A stretch of 16,809 bases of DNA from Candidatus Solibacter sp. (GCA_017883355.1 JADGNS010000009.1:1-16809), one strand, 5' to 3'. Shown: positions 6,452 to 13,839, counted from the first letter of the stretch. A program made the numbers and translations. The notes: generated from the letters alone by a model not told the origin.

Positions 6452-7285
6452 ATGAAACGGAATTCGATAGTGGTATGCGGCCTGGCCGCGATGGCCTGGG
6501 CCTTCACCGGCTGCGGCGGTGGCGGCGACACCAAGACCGCCGAGAAGCAGCCCGCGGCCGCCGAAGGAGGCGCGGTCTATCAGCCCACCGGCGACGAAGG
6601 GACCGTCACCGGAAAGGTGGCCTTCCCCGGGGCAGCCCCCAAGGCCAAAGCCATCCTCATGGACGCCGACTCGGTGTGCGCCGCCAAACACAAAGAGCCG
6701 GTTTATCCCGAGACCGTAGTGGCTAACAAAAACGCCACCTTGCGCAATGTCTTCGTCTACGTGAAGACCGGCCTCGAAGGCAAGACTTTCGCCGTCCCGT
6801 CCGACCCGGTGACCATCGACCAGGACGGCTGCCAGTATAAGCCGCACGTGCTGGGCATCCGTGCCAAACAGAATCTCAAGGTCGTGACCAGCGACGACAC
6901 CACCCATAACATCCACCCCATGCCCAAAGTCAACCGGGAGTGGAACGTGTCCCAGCCGCCCAAGGCCGACCCCATCATTCAGACCTTCAGCCGGGCCGAG
7001 GTCAGCGTCCCCGTGAAGTGCAATCAGCACCCCTGGATGAAGGCTTTCATTCACGTGGTGGACAATCCCTTCTTCGCCGTCACCGGCGACGATGGCACGT
7101 TCGAGCTGAAGGGCCTGCCCCCCGGCAACTACGAAATCGAAGCCGTCCACGAGCAGTATGGCGCGCAGACCATGAAGGTCACCGTAGCGGCCAAGGGCGC
7201 GGCTACGGCGGATTTCAGCTTCAAGCCCGACCAGGCCTACCTGCCCAGTTCGCTCAAACTGATGCCGGCCCTGGTCCTACACTAA
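6452..7285 (+). CDS. lipoprotein cupredoxin (type-1 copper) with C-terminal carboxypeptidase-regulatory-like domain
   Basis: A 277-residue exported protein. The signal peptide ends in a lipobox, FTGC, with lipidated C21, followed by a glycine linker, so it should be tethered to a membrane facing the periplasm. Residues 50-203 form a cupredoxin-like domain with a full set of type-1 copper ligands: H152 in an HNIH motif, then C190, H193 and M196 (C-x2-H-x2-M, the spacing of amicyanin). C76 and C127 may form a disulfide. Residues 207-258 (GTFELKGLPPGNYEIEA segment) resemble the beta-sandwich of carboxypeptidase regulatory-like domains. The gene has a strong ribosome site (AAGGAGAGGGG, 6438-6448) and lies between the quinol oxidoreductase and oxidase genes, so the likely role is a tethered electron carrier to the CuA centre. 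The copper site is read from sequence; the partner is inference. Confidence 0.82.
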   Translation: MKRNSIVVCGLAAMAWAFTGCGGGGDTKTAEKQPAAAEGGAVYQPTGDEGTVTGKVAFPGAAPKAKAILMDADSVCAAKHKEPVYPETVVANKNATLRNVFVYVKTGLEGKTFAVPSDPVTIDQDGCQYKPHVLGIRAKQNLKVVTSDDTTHNIHPMPKVNREWNVSQPPKADPIIQTFSRAEVSVPVKCNQHPWMKAFIHVVDNPFFAVTGDDGTFELKGLPPGNYEIEAVHEQYGAQTMKVTVAAKGAATADFSFKPDQAYLPSSLKLMPALVLH

Positions 7286-7292
7286 ACTCGCC

Positions 7293-8195
7293 ATGTGGAT
7301 CGCCAGCGCCCCGCGAAGCGTCGACCTGGCTGGACTCGACGTTGTTCAAAAGCTGACAGCCTATTGGGAACTCACCAAGCCGCGTGTGGCCGCGCTCGTG
7401 GTGGCGGTAGCTTGGGCCGGTTTCTGGATGGGCTCGGCCGGGACTCCCAACCCGCTCCGCTCCTGGGGCACCATCCTCGGCGTGACCTTGTTGGCCGCCG
7501 GCATGTTCGCGCTCAACCAATGCTTCGAGCGCCAATTGGACGCGCGCATGCGGCGTACCGAAAACCGGCCCCTGCCGTCCGGGCGGTTGACGCCGCGCGA
7601 GGCGCTCGGCTTCGGCTGGCTTGCTTCCGCCGCCGGAATTCTCACCTTGGCCGCCATGGTCAACTTACTAAGTGCGTTGATCGGCGCCCTAACTCTGGTG
7701 GCCTACCTGTTCGTTTATACGCCGCTCAAAACCCGCTCCCCGCACTGCACGTTCGTCGGTGCGTTCCCCGGCGCCGCGCCTCCGCTGCTCGGGTGGGTGG
7801 CGGCCACCGGCCAATTAAGCCTGGAGGCCTGGTCGCTCTTCGCCATCCTCTTCGTCTGGCAGTTCCCGCATTTCCACTCCATTGCGCTGCTCTATCGCGA
7901 CGATTACGCGCAAGCGGGAATCCGCCTTTGGTCCACCGTGGAACCCGCCGGAACCACGCTGGGGCGGCAGATGATCGGCTTTGCGATTGTCACGCTGCCC
8001 GTCAGCCTGGCGCCGGCGCTGCTCCGGTTGGCCGGGCCGGTCTACATCGCGGGCGCGCTCCTGCTGGGCGCGGGGATGCTGTATCTCGCCGTGCGCACGG
8101 CGGCCGATCAGTCGCGGCGCCACGCCATGCGGCTGCTGCTCGGTAGCGTCGTGTATCTGCCCGCGCTGCTCGGCTTGATGGCGCTGGGGAAATAA
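7293..8195 (+). CDS. ctaB: protohaem IX farnesyltransferase (haem O synthase)
   Basis: A 300-residue UbiA-family polytopic membrane enzyme that adds a farnesyl group from farnesyl diphosphate to haem b, giving haem O, the precursor of haem A for the oxidase encoded next. The first Asp-rich region is in the segment NQCFERQLDARMRRT (75-89), with D83 and the RTxNRPLPSG continuation typical of haem O synthases. YTPLKTRSP (142-150) and the WQFPHFHSIALLYRDDY segment (189-205) are the other family signatures. About eight to nine hydrophobic helices fit the family. The start is seven bases after the cupredoxin stop without a ribosome site, so its translation probably depends on readthrough from upstream. 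Haem A synthase (CtaA) is not in the window. Confidence 0.95.
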   Translation: MWIASAPRSVDLAGLDVVQKLTAYWELTKPRVAALVVAVAWAGFWMGSAGTPNPLRSWGTILGVTLLAAGMFALNQCFERQLDARMRRTENRPLPSGRLTPREALGFGWLASAAGILTLAAMVNLLSALIGALTLVAYLFVYTPLKTRSPHCTFVGAFPGAAPPLLGWVAATGQLSLEAWSLFAILFVWQFPHFHSIALLYRDDYAQAGIRLWSTVEPAGTTLGRQMIGFAIVTLPVSLAPALLRLAGPVYIAGALLLGAGMLYLAVRTAADQSRRHAMRLLLGSVVYLPALLGLMALGK

Positions 8196-8208
8196 CAGGG
8201 AGGGGATT

Positions 8209-9000
8209 ATGGCGCTGCTTTTAGGATTGTTCTTCGTTGCGGTCGGCACGGTGACGGTCGGCATCTTCTTGTTCAAGGTGTGGTGGCTGCCCGAGCTGAT
8301 CTCCGTACATGGCGCGGCCATCGACGACCAGTTGGTGATGACGCTGATCATCGCCGGCACCGTCTTCTTCCTGGCTCAGATCGCCCTCGGGTACTTCATC
8401 TGGAAGTTCCGCGGGCAGGGCCGCGCCGCCAGTTACTGGCACGAGAATCCCAAGCTGGAGTTCACCTGGACCTTCATCACCCTGGTGATTTTCGTCGGCC
8501 TCGGAATCTCCGGGAATCGCATTTGGGCGGCCTATTTCCAGGCCCCCGTGCCTGCCGACGCCGTCATGGTGGAACTCACCGCGCAGCAGTTCGCCTGGAA
8601 TTTCCGTTATCCCGGCGCGGACGGTGTTCTGGGCCGCACTAATCCGGCGCTCATCGACGACGCCAACGGTAACTACATCGGGCTCGACCCCAAAGACCCC
8701 GCCGGCAAGGACGACGTCACCACCCAGAACATCATGGCCATCCCCGTGAACCGTCCCATCCGCGTCATGCTGCGCAGCAAGGATGTGACGCACTCCTTCT
8801 TCGTGCCGCAATTGCGCGTCAAGCAGGATGCCGTGCCCGGCCTGGGGATCGGCGTGTCGTTCACCGCCACCAAGATCGGCGAGTTTGAAATCGCCTGCGC
8901 CGAGTTGTGCGGCATGCAGCACTACAAAATGCGAGGCCGGCTCCTGGTGATGACCCAGGCCGACTTCGACCAGTGGCTCAAAACCAGGGCGGCCATGTAA
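8209..9000 (+). CDS. coxB: cytochrome c oxidase subunit II (CuA subunit, no fused cytochrome c)
   Basis: A 263-residue subunit that takes electrons from the external carrier through its dinuclear CuA centre. Ligands are complete: H195 in VTHSFFVP, then C230, E232 (backbone), C234, H238 and M241 in CAELCGMQHYKM. The aromatic patch QQFAWNFRY (126-134) is the usual electron entry region. There are three hydrophobic segments (about 2-22, 42-65, 86-105) rather than the usual two; the first may be an uncleaved signal anchor. The chain ends soon after the CuA domain, so unlike caa3 enzymes there is no haem c domain, and the donor must be a separate protein. The cupredoxin or the octaheme cytochrome are the candidates. 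Ribosome site AGGGAGGGG is a few bases before ATG 8209. Confidence 0.96.
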   Translation: MALLLGLFFVAVGTVTVGIFLFKVWWLPELISVHGAAIDDQLVMTLIIAGTVFFLAQIALGYFIWKFRGQGRAASYWHENPKLEFTWTFITLVIFVGLGISGNRIWAAYFQAPVPADAVMVELTAQQFAWNFRYPGADGVLGRTNPALIDDANGNYIGLDPKDPAGKDDVTTQNIMAIPVNRPIRVMLRSKDVTHSFFVPQLRVKQDAVPGLGIGVSFTATKIGEFEIACAELCGMQHYKMRGRLLVMTQADFDQWLKTRAAM

Positions 9001-9030
9001 ATGAAAAGCCTGCCGGTGAGGAAACAGTAA
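9001..9030 (+). CDS. possible 9-codon leader ORF between coxB and coxA
   Basis: Immediately after the coxB stop, ATG 9001 opens a nine-codon frame (MKSLPVRKQ) whose TAA overlaps the coxA start as TAATG. The coxA ribosome site lies inside it, so a terminating ribosome could reinitiate on coxA. There is no ribosome site designed for the leader itself apart from the end of coxB, so it may simply be chance. Confidence 0.25.
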   Translation: MKSLPVRKQ

Positions 9031-10796
9031 TGGACGTTCACGTAGCGGCGCATCAACACGAAGCTCCCACAGGCTTCGTGCGCAAGTACATCTTCAGCAT
9101 GGATCACAAGGTGATCGGCATCCAGTACCTGATGCTGGCCATGGTCGCCGTAACGGTCGGCATGATTCTCTCTGTCCTGATGCGCTTGCGCCTGGCTTGG
9201 CCCCTGGAGAAGTGGCCCATGCTCGCGCACATCTTCCCGGAGGGCTTCGCCGGCGGTCCCATGACGCCCGAGTTCTACCTCGCCATGCTCACCATGCACG
9301 GCACCATCATGGTGTTTTTCGTGCTCACCACGGCCCCGCTCTCCGGCTTCGGCAACTACTTCCTGCCCATCCAGGTGGGCGCCCGCGACATGGCGTTCCC
9401 GTTCATGAACATGATGTCGTTCTGGGTGACCTTCGTCGCCTTCGTCGTCATGTTGATGGCCCTGTTTGCCACCGGCGGCGCGCCCATCGCCGGCTGGACC
9501 GCCTACACGCCGCTGAGCGCCGTCGGCGCCATCGGCGGACCCGGGATGGGGGCCGGCCAGACCCTCTGGGTCATCAGCATCGCCATCTTCTGCGCCGGGT
9601 CGCTGCTCACCGCTCTCAATTTCCTCACAACCGTGCTCAATCTGCGTGCGCGCGGCATGTCCCTGATGCGCATGCCGCTCACTTCCTGGGCCTGGTTCAC
9701 CACCGCCATTCTCGCCCTGCTGGCGTTCCCCGTCCTTTTGGCCGGCGGCGTGCTCCTCCTCCTCGATCGCGTCGGCGGCAGCAGCTTCTTCATTCCCGCC
9801 GGACTCGTCATCAGCGACAAGCACCTCACCAACAGCGGCGGATCGCCCCTCCTGTGGCAGCACCTGTTCTGGTTCTTCGGCCACCCCGAAGTCTATATCG
9901 CCATCCTCCCCGGCATGGGAGTGACATCGCACATCCTGTCCACCTTCTCCCGCAAGCCCGTGTTTGCCTATAAGGCCATGGTGGGCGCCATCTTCGCTAT
10001 CGGCTTCATCAGCTACGTCGTCTGGGGACATCACATGTTCATGAGCGGCATGAGCCCCTACACCGCCATGGCGTTCTCCATTACTACCATGGCCGTCGGC
10101 GTCCCTTCCGCCATCAAAACCTTCAACTGGCTGGCCACTCTCTGGAAGGGCCAGATCCGCTTTACCTGCGCCATGCTCTTCTCGCTCGGCTTCGTTTCGC
10201 TGTTCGTCTCTGGCGGCGTCACCGGCATGCTGCTGGCGCAGCCCGCCGTGGATATCTTCCTCCACGACACCTATTTCGTGGTCGCTCACTTCCACATCAT
10301 CATGGGCGTCGCCGCCATCTTCGGCATCTTCGCCGGCATGTATTACTGGTACCCCAAGATGTTCGGCCGCCTCATGCACGAAGGCTGGGGCAAGGTGCAC
10401 TTCTGGTTCTCCCTGGTCGGCGTGTACTGCATCTTCATGCCGATGCACTTTCTGGGATTAGCGGGCCATCCCCGGCGCTACGCGCAACTGACCGAGTTCA
10501 AGTATCTCCTGCACCTCCAGCCGCTGCATCTGTTCATCTCCATCGCCGCCTTTATCACCATCACCGCGCAGGTGATTTTCTTCTTCAACTTTTTCTGGAG
10601 CCTGAAGAAGGGCAAGCCGGCGGGAGACAATCCGTGGGAGTCCACCTCGCTCGAATGGAGCATTCCTTCGCCGCCGCCCTTCGATAACTTCGGCCCCATC
10701 GAGCCCATAGTCCATCACGGCCCCTACGAATACAGCGTGCCGGGCGCGGCCAAGGACTACATCATGCAAACCGATCCCCCGGAGGCCCGTCCGTGA
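9030..10796 (+). CDS. coxA: cytochrome c oxidase subunit I (A1-type haem-copper oxidase)
   Basis: The 588-residue catalytic subunit, with twelve membrane helices, reduces oxygen to water and pumps protons. I start it at ATG 9030, five bases after GAGGAAA, instead of an in-frame start within coxB. Ligands: low-spin haem a H90 and H422, high-spin haem a3 H420, CuB H285, H334 and H335, with Y289 in the GHPEVY motif placed for the His-Tyr crosslink. E287 of that motif marks the A1 type with a D-channel. D120 and N127 form the D-channel entrance, although the second Asn of the usual NN pair is Met. K363 with S360 matches the K-channel. About 65 C-terminal residues after the last helix form a Pro-rich tail. 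The gene end overlaps the next start as GTGA. Confidence 0.97.
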   Translation: MDVHVAAHQHEAPTGFVRKYIFSMDHKVIGIQYLMLAMVAVTVGMILSVLMRLRLAWPLEKWPMLAHIFPEGFAGGPMTPEFYLAMLTMHGTIMVFFVLTTAPLSGFGNYFLPIQVGARDMAFPFMNMMSFWVTFVAFVVMLMALFATGGAPIAGWTAYTPLSAVGAIGGPGMGAGQTLWVISIAIFCAGSLLTALNFLTTVLNLRARGMSLMRMPLTSWAWFTTAILALLAFPVLLAGGVLLLLDRVGGSSFFIPAGLVISDKHLTNSGGSPLLWQHLFWFFGHPEVYIAILPGMGVTSHILSTFSRKPVFAYKAMVGAIFAIGFISYVVWGHHMFMSGMSPYTAMAFSITTMAVGVPSAIKTFNWLATLWKGQIRFTCAMLFSLGFVSLFVSGGVTGMLLAQPAVDIFLHDTYFVVAHFHIIMGVAAIFGIFAGMYYWYPKMFGRLMHEGWGKVHFWFSLVGVYCIFMPMHFLGLAGHPRRYAQLTEFKYLLHLQPLHLFISIAAFITITAQVIFFFNFFWSLKKGKPAGDNPWESTSLEWSIPSPPPFDNFGPIEPIVHHGPYEYSVPGAAKDYIMQTDPPEARP

Positions 10797-11356
10797 GCGT
10801 ATCCACCCTCGAACTCCCCTTAGGGCCGCCGCCCGCCGATCCCCGCGTGTCCCTGCGCACCTCCCTGCTGGGGATGAAACTGGCCCTCGCAGCCATCGGC
10901 ATGTTGTTCACCGCGTTCACCAGCGCCTATGTGGTCCGCCACGCCCTCGACCCGGACTGGCACGCCGTGCCGATGCCCCGCATCATGATCGCCAACACCC
11001 TGGCGCTCGTCATCAGCAGCCTCTCGCTGGAGGTCTACCGCCGCCATCGCCAAGAGCGTCTCTGGCTGACTCTCAGCCAGGCGATGGGCGTGCTCTTCGT
11101 CGCCGGCCAGGTCTTCGCCTGGCGCCAACTCCAGTCCCGGGGCGTCTATCTCTCGAACAATCCGCACGCCGCGTTCTTCTACGTGCTGACCGCCGCGCAC
11201 GGCCTCCACATACTCGGAGGCCTTTTCGCCCTCGGCGGCATTACCGTCGTCGCCCAGGAGCGGCGCTTCCGCTGGCTGGAAGCGGCTTCTCTCTACTGGC
11301 ATTTCATGGGCGCACTTTGGCTCTACTTGCTGTTTCTGCTGTTTGGAATGAACTGA
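10793..11356 (+). CDS. coxC: cytochrome c oxidase subunit III, first copy
   Basis: A 187-residue membrane protein of the subunit III family, with five hydrophobic helices as in the short bacterial forms that lack the first two helices of the mitochondrial protein. Family features are the TAAHGLHILGG segment in a middle helix and YWHFMGALWLYLL in the last. Subunit III binds subunit I and protects the proton-uptake path from inactivation. It begins with GTG at 10793 overlapping the coxA stop (GTGA), with GGAGG at 10781-10785 seven bases before it. It is clearly diverged from the second subunit III that follows, so this is not a recent duplication. Confidence 0.88.
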   Translation: MSVSTLELPLGPPPADPRVSLRTSLLGMKLALAAIGMLFTAFTSAYVVRHALDPDWHAVPMPRIMIANTLALVISSLSLEVYRRHRQERLWLTLSQAMGVLFVAGQVFAWRQLQSRGVYLSNNPHAAFFYVLTAAHGLHILGGLFALGGITVVAQERRFRWLEAASLYWHFMGALWLYLLFLLFGMN

Positions 11357-11374
11357 TCGCGAGGAGGCTTGCAC

Positions 11375-12007
11375 ATGGCCGACAGAGCAAACGCCATAAC
11401 GATGGTGGCCGACGATTGGAGCGGCGGCGTCCACCCCTACGCCATTTCCCATAAAAAGCTGGGGATGTGGCTGTTCATCCTCTCCGATTCGCTCACCTTT
11501 TCCGCCTTGCTGGTGGGCTATAGCTACGTGCGCGTGGCCGCCCGGGTTTGGCCCACGCCCTTCCATTTCCTGCCCTCCGTCGTAACCGCCACGTTGATGA
11601 CCCTGGTCCTGCTTTCCTCCAGCCTGACCATGGTAATGGCGGTAGGCGCGGCCAAGCAGGGCGACCGCAAAAAAACCACCCGCTACCTTCTCCTCACCAT
11701 CCTGTTCGGCCTGGCCTTCGTCGTCCTCCACCTCAACGAATGGATGGGCCTGATCCGCGAGGGTATGAGGCTCTCCTCAAATCCCTGGGGCTCGCCGTTG
11801 TTCGGCGCCACCTTCTTTTCGCTCACCGGCCTCCACATGACGCACGTCATCAGTGGCGTCATCTATCTGGGCTTCGTCGCCTCCAACTTCAGCCGGGGCC
11901 GTTCCAAGCCTGACGATGTCGAGGTGAGTGGGCTCTACTGGCACTTCGTCGACCTGGTGTGGATGTTCATTTTCCCCCTCGTCTATCTGCTATCGGTGAA
12001 AGGATAA
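11375..12007 (+). CDS. cytochrome c oxidase subunit III, second copy
   Basis: A 210-residue subunit III family protein. I take ATG 11375 rather than TTG 11369, because GAGGAGG (11361-11367) is seven bases before the ATG. The N-terminal HPYAISHKKLGMWLFILSDSLTF segment (residues about 21-43) is the typical first-helix signature; five helices follow, with LTGLHMTHVISG in the fourth region and YWHFVDLVWMFIFPLVYLL in the last. It looks closer to the standard bacterial subunit III than the first copy. The two proteins may occupy different positions in one complex, or one may belong to the interface with the quinol oxidoreductase; this is not decidable from sequence. Confidence 0.92.
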   Translation: MADRANAITMVADDWSGGVHPYAISHKKLGMWLFILSDSLTFSALLVGYSYVRVAARVWPTPFHFLPSVVTATLMTLVLLSSSLTMVMAVGAAKQGDRKKTTRYLLLTILFGLAFVVLHLNEWMGLIREGMRLSSNPWGSPLFGATFFSLTGLHMTHVISGVIYLGFVASNFSRGRSKPDDVEVSGLYWHFVDLVWMFIFPLVYLLSVKG

Positions 12008-12009
12008 GT

Positions 12010-12339
12010 ATGAGCGACCAAACAACCGGCACGCTGACCGACGCCCACGAGGGCGGCAACCGCCTGTACTTTGTCGTCTGGGGCGTGCTGCTCGTCTTAA
12101 CCGCGGTCGAGGTCTTGCTGGCCTACGTGCAAGCCTTCTCGGTCGGCGGCATGTTGAGCATCCTGATGGTGCTCTCGCTCGTCAAGGCCGTGCTCATCAT
12201 CGCCTATTTCATGCACCTGCGCTTTGAAAGGTCCACCCTGGTGTGGTCGCTCGTTCCCGCGGTGGTCGTCATCGCGCTGCTCGCCGTCTTCTTCCCCGAT
12301 GGCGTCCGCGCCCTGGAACTGGCGGTGCGACAGCCATGA
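12010..12339 (+). CDS. prokaryotic cytochrome c oxidase subunit IV
   Basis: A 109-residue protein with three hydrophobic helices (about 19-40, 46-66, 76-95). The helix 2 segment SLVKAVLIIAYFMHLRFE is the signature of the small subunit IV family (CtaF/CoxD type) that stabilises aa3 and caa3 oxidases. I start it at ATG 12010, two bases after the subunit III stop; the AAAGGA before it overlaps the end of that gene and is a modest ribosome site. Its TGA overlaps the next start as ATGA, so the following small gene is probably translated by reinitiation. Confidence 0.9.
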   Translation: MSDQTTGTLTDAHEGGNRLYFVVWGVLLVLTAVEVLLAYVQAFSVGGMLSILMVLSLVKAVLIIAYFMHLRFERSTLVWSLVPAVVVIALLAVFFPDGVRALELAVRQP

Positions 12340-12542
12340 AACTCACCATCGCTGCTCTTCTATCTGGCGCCGTGGCATTCGCCCAATGCTCCATGTGCCG
12401 CACCGCCGCCGCGGCCAATGGCGCGTCCGCCAAGTCGCTGGATCTCGCCGTGGTAGTCTTGTTCGTGCCGGCCATGTGTCTGTTCTGCGGCGTCATGCTG
12501 ACCGCCTATCGTGGCAATCGGGACCGGGATCGCGATGAGTAG
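12336..12542 (+). CDS. small membrane protein with N-terminal CxxC, oxidase-linked
   Basis: A 68-residue protein. A hydrophobic N-terminus ends in AFA followed by QCSMC, so either a signal peptidase site or a first anchor places the C18/C21 pair at or outside the membrane. A second hydrophobic helix (about 39-57, containing two more cysteines) is followed by a basic-acidic tail. Small proteins with a CxMCK/R motif followed by one helix occur beside subunit III and IV genes in Bacteroidota, Ignavibacteria and Acidobacteria, as far as I recall; their function is not known to me. A role in copper delivery or disulfide chemistry during CuA assembly is a guess from the CxxC pair. It starts as ATGA on the previous stop and overlaps the next gene by eight bases. 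Confidence 0.7.
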   Translation: MKLTIAALLSGAVAFAQCSMCRTAAAANGASAKSLDLAVVVLFVPAMCLFCGVMLTAYRGNRDRDRDE

Positions 12543-12768
12543 GGTCTTACAAATTGTCTGCGGGTTGATTGCCTTGGGTAGCCTCGCCGCCGTCGGCTGG
12601 GTCCTGTTTACCGGACAGATCGGCAAACAAGGCCTCGACGCCCTGTTCCTGCTCTTCGTCGGGCTCCTGTTCGTCGCCGTCTTCCTCCCCATCGCCATCC
12701 CCCCGCAGACCATGAAAAAGCTGATGCCGCGGAAAGGCGTGAAGGATGAACCCGCAACCCGCGCATGA
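12535..12768 (+). CDS. small two-helix membrane protein of unknown function
   Basis: A 77-residue protein with two hydrophobic segments (about 4-28 and 37-57), separated by a short GQIGKQG loop, and a basic cytoplasmic tail containing MKKLMPRKG. I use ATG 12535; an in-frame GTG at 12511 would add eight residues. It overlaps the preceding small gene by eight bases and the following gene by 23, so it is firmly part of the operon. I do not recognise the family. Accessory subunit or assembly factor of the oxidase is a reasonable guess from context only. Confidence 0.6.
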   Translation: MSRVLQIVCGLIALGSLAAVGWVLFTGQIGKQGLDALFLLFVGLLFVAVFLPIAIPPQTMKKLMPRKGVKDEPATRA

Positions 12769-13399
12769 CCTGCGTCCGCGGCTGATCCTGGCGGCCCTCG
12801 CGCTCGCGGCCGTGATCGTCCCGTATCTCACCTGGCACCAGACCTGGTTCGGCCGCCGGCTGAGCCAGGCCGAACTCGCGCAGTACCTCGCCGATGAACA
12901 GCATCCCCGCAAGACCCAGCACGCGCTCACCTTCCTTGCCGACCAGATGGCGAAAGCCGACCCCGCCGCCCGCGCGTGGTATCCCCAAATCGTCCAGGCC
13001 GCCCATCGCCCGTCGGTGGAGATCCGCACTCTGGCCGCGTGGACCATGGGCCAGGACAACCAGTCCGATATCCTGCATCGGGCGCTGCTCGACCTTCTCG
13101 ACGATCCTGACGCGCTGGTCCGCCGCAACGCGGCCCTGTCCCTGGTGCGCTTCGGCGACGCGCGTGGGCGCCGCGAACTCGTCGCCATGCTGCGCCCCGT
13201 GACACAGCGCGTCCAAGCGGACCGGGACGAAGTCTGGGAAGCGCTCCGTGCCCTCTACCTGGTCGGCGAAGCGGAAGATCTGCCAGCGGTCGATGTCTAT
13301 GCTACCGGAGCCGCCGGTGCCTCAGATCGCATCCACCAGCAGGCCGTCGAGACGGCTCGCGCTATACGTAAGCGGATGGCACCCAGCCCCACTCGCTGA
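12746..13399 (+). CDS. membrane-anchored HEAT-repeat protein
   Basis: A 217-residue protein with one N-terminal membrane helix (13-30) and a helical domain. Residues about 88-150 contain at least two HEAT-like repeats, the clearest being the LLDLLDDPDALVRRNAALSL segment (114-133); the rest is also helical. HEAT repeats bind other proteins, so a scaffold or assembly role for the respiratory complexes is plausible, but no catalytic motif is seen. The start is supported by GGAAAGG (12731-12737), eight bases before ATG 12746. It ends the plus-strand operon, and its last 38 bases overlap the end of the convergent ferredoxin gene. Confidence 0.75.
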   Translation: MNPQPAHDLRPRLILAALALAAVIVPYLTWHQTWFGRRLSQAELAQYLADEQHPRKTQHALTFLADQMAKADPAARAWYPQIVQAAHRPSVEIRTLAAWTMGQDNQSDILHRALLDLLDDPDALVRRNAALSLVRFGDARGRRELVAMLRPVTQRVQADRDEVWEALRALYLVGEAEDLPAVDVYATGAAGASDRIHQQAVETARAIRKRMAPSPTR

Positions 13400-13772
13400 C
13401 CGGGCGGTCCGGCACAGCCGGCAGTTCCACCGCGTGGCCCTTCTCCCACTCCTCCACGTTGACCATCTCGATGGCGTCCCACGGGCAGCCGTCCAGGAAC
13501 ATACCGTCCGGACCTTTCGCCGTGCACTTCGCGCATCCGATGCAGGTGGATTTGTCCACCTCTATGCGGCCGAAGGGCGGATGCTCGTCGTCCGGCACCC
13601 AGAACATGCATTGCTCCACCGGACAGTACCCGACGCAAACCGGAGACCCGGCGCATCCGGTGCACAGCTCGTTGATGATCGCCAACTGCTTGGGCTTGCG
13701 CTTGCGCGAGTCCGTCCGCCCACGCGACATGGGCTCCAGTTTTTCCACTATGGGGGTCACGCTCGTGGCCAT
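13362..13772 (-). CDS. two-cluster [4Fe-4S] ferredoxin-like protein
   Basis: A 136-residue soluble iron-sulfur protein. Cysteines C37, C40, C46 and C50 in the order CxxCx5CxxxC, with C55 shortly after, and C77, C80 and C83 plus C96 followed by Pro form two ferredoxin-type sites, so two [4Fe-4S] clusters are expected. A basic N-terminal segment (SRGRTDSRKRKPKQ, 16-29) precedes the fold, and a 30-residue tail follows it. I start at 13772 because a -10-like TATGAT at 13804-13809 (minus strand) would start transcription inside the alternative start at 13808, and GGAGGG lies 12 bases upstream of 13772. Redox partner unknown; the respiratory operon is on the other strand and no partner gene is adjacent. 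Confidence 0.85.
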   Translation of the reverse strand: MATSVTPIVEKLEPMSRGRTDSRKRKPKQLAIINELCTGCAGSPVCVGYCPVEQCMFWVPDDEHPPFGRIEVDKSTCIGCAKCTAKGPDGMFLDGCPWDAIEMVNVEEWEKGHAVELPAVPDRPVSEWGWVPSAYV

Positions 13773-13803
13773 GAAACGAATCCGCCCTCCGGTGCTTACA
13801 GCC

Positions 13804-13809
13804 ATCATA
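13804..13809 (-). promoter_or_regulatory. possible -10 element of the ferredoxin gene
   Basis: On the minus strand TATGAT matches the -10 consensus in five of six positions. It would give a start near 13797 and a leader of about 25 bases containing GGAGGG. No good -35 is visible, so confidence is low. Confidence 0.3.
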
Positions 13810-13839
13810 CACCTGTGGCATAAGGCTCCGCCTTGTGCA

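Noticed and set aside
8907..9029. Longer coxA start lying inside coxB
   Set aside because: It would add 41 residues translated from coxB coding sequence in another frame; ATG 9030 has a good ribosome site and gives the normal N-terminus.
8922..10448. Open frame of 508 codons on the minus strand opposite coxA
   Set aside because: Extremely rich in His, Glu, Asp and Gly, as the complement of a hydrophobic membrane protein would be; no motif, and coxA is certain.
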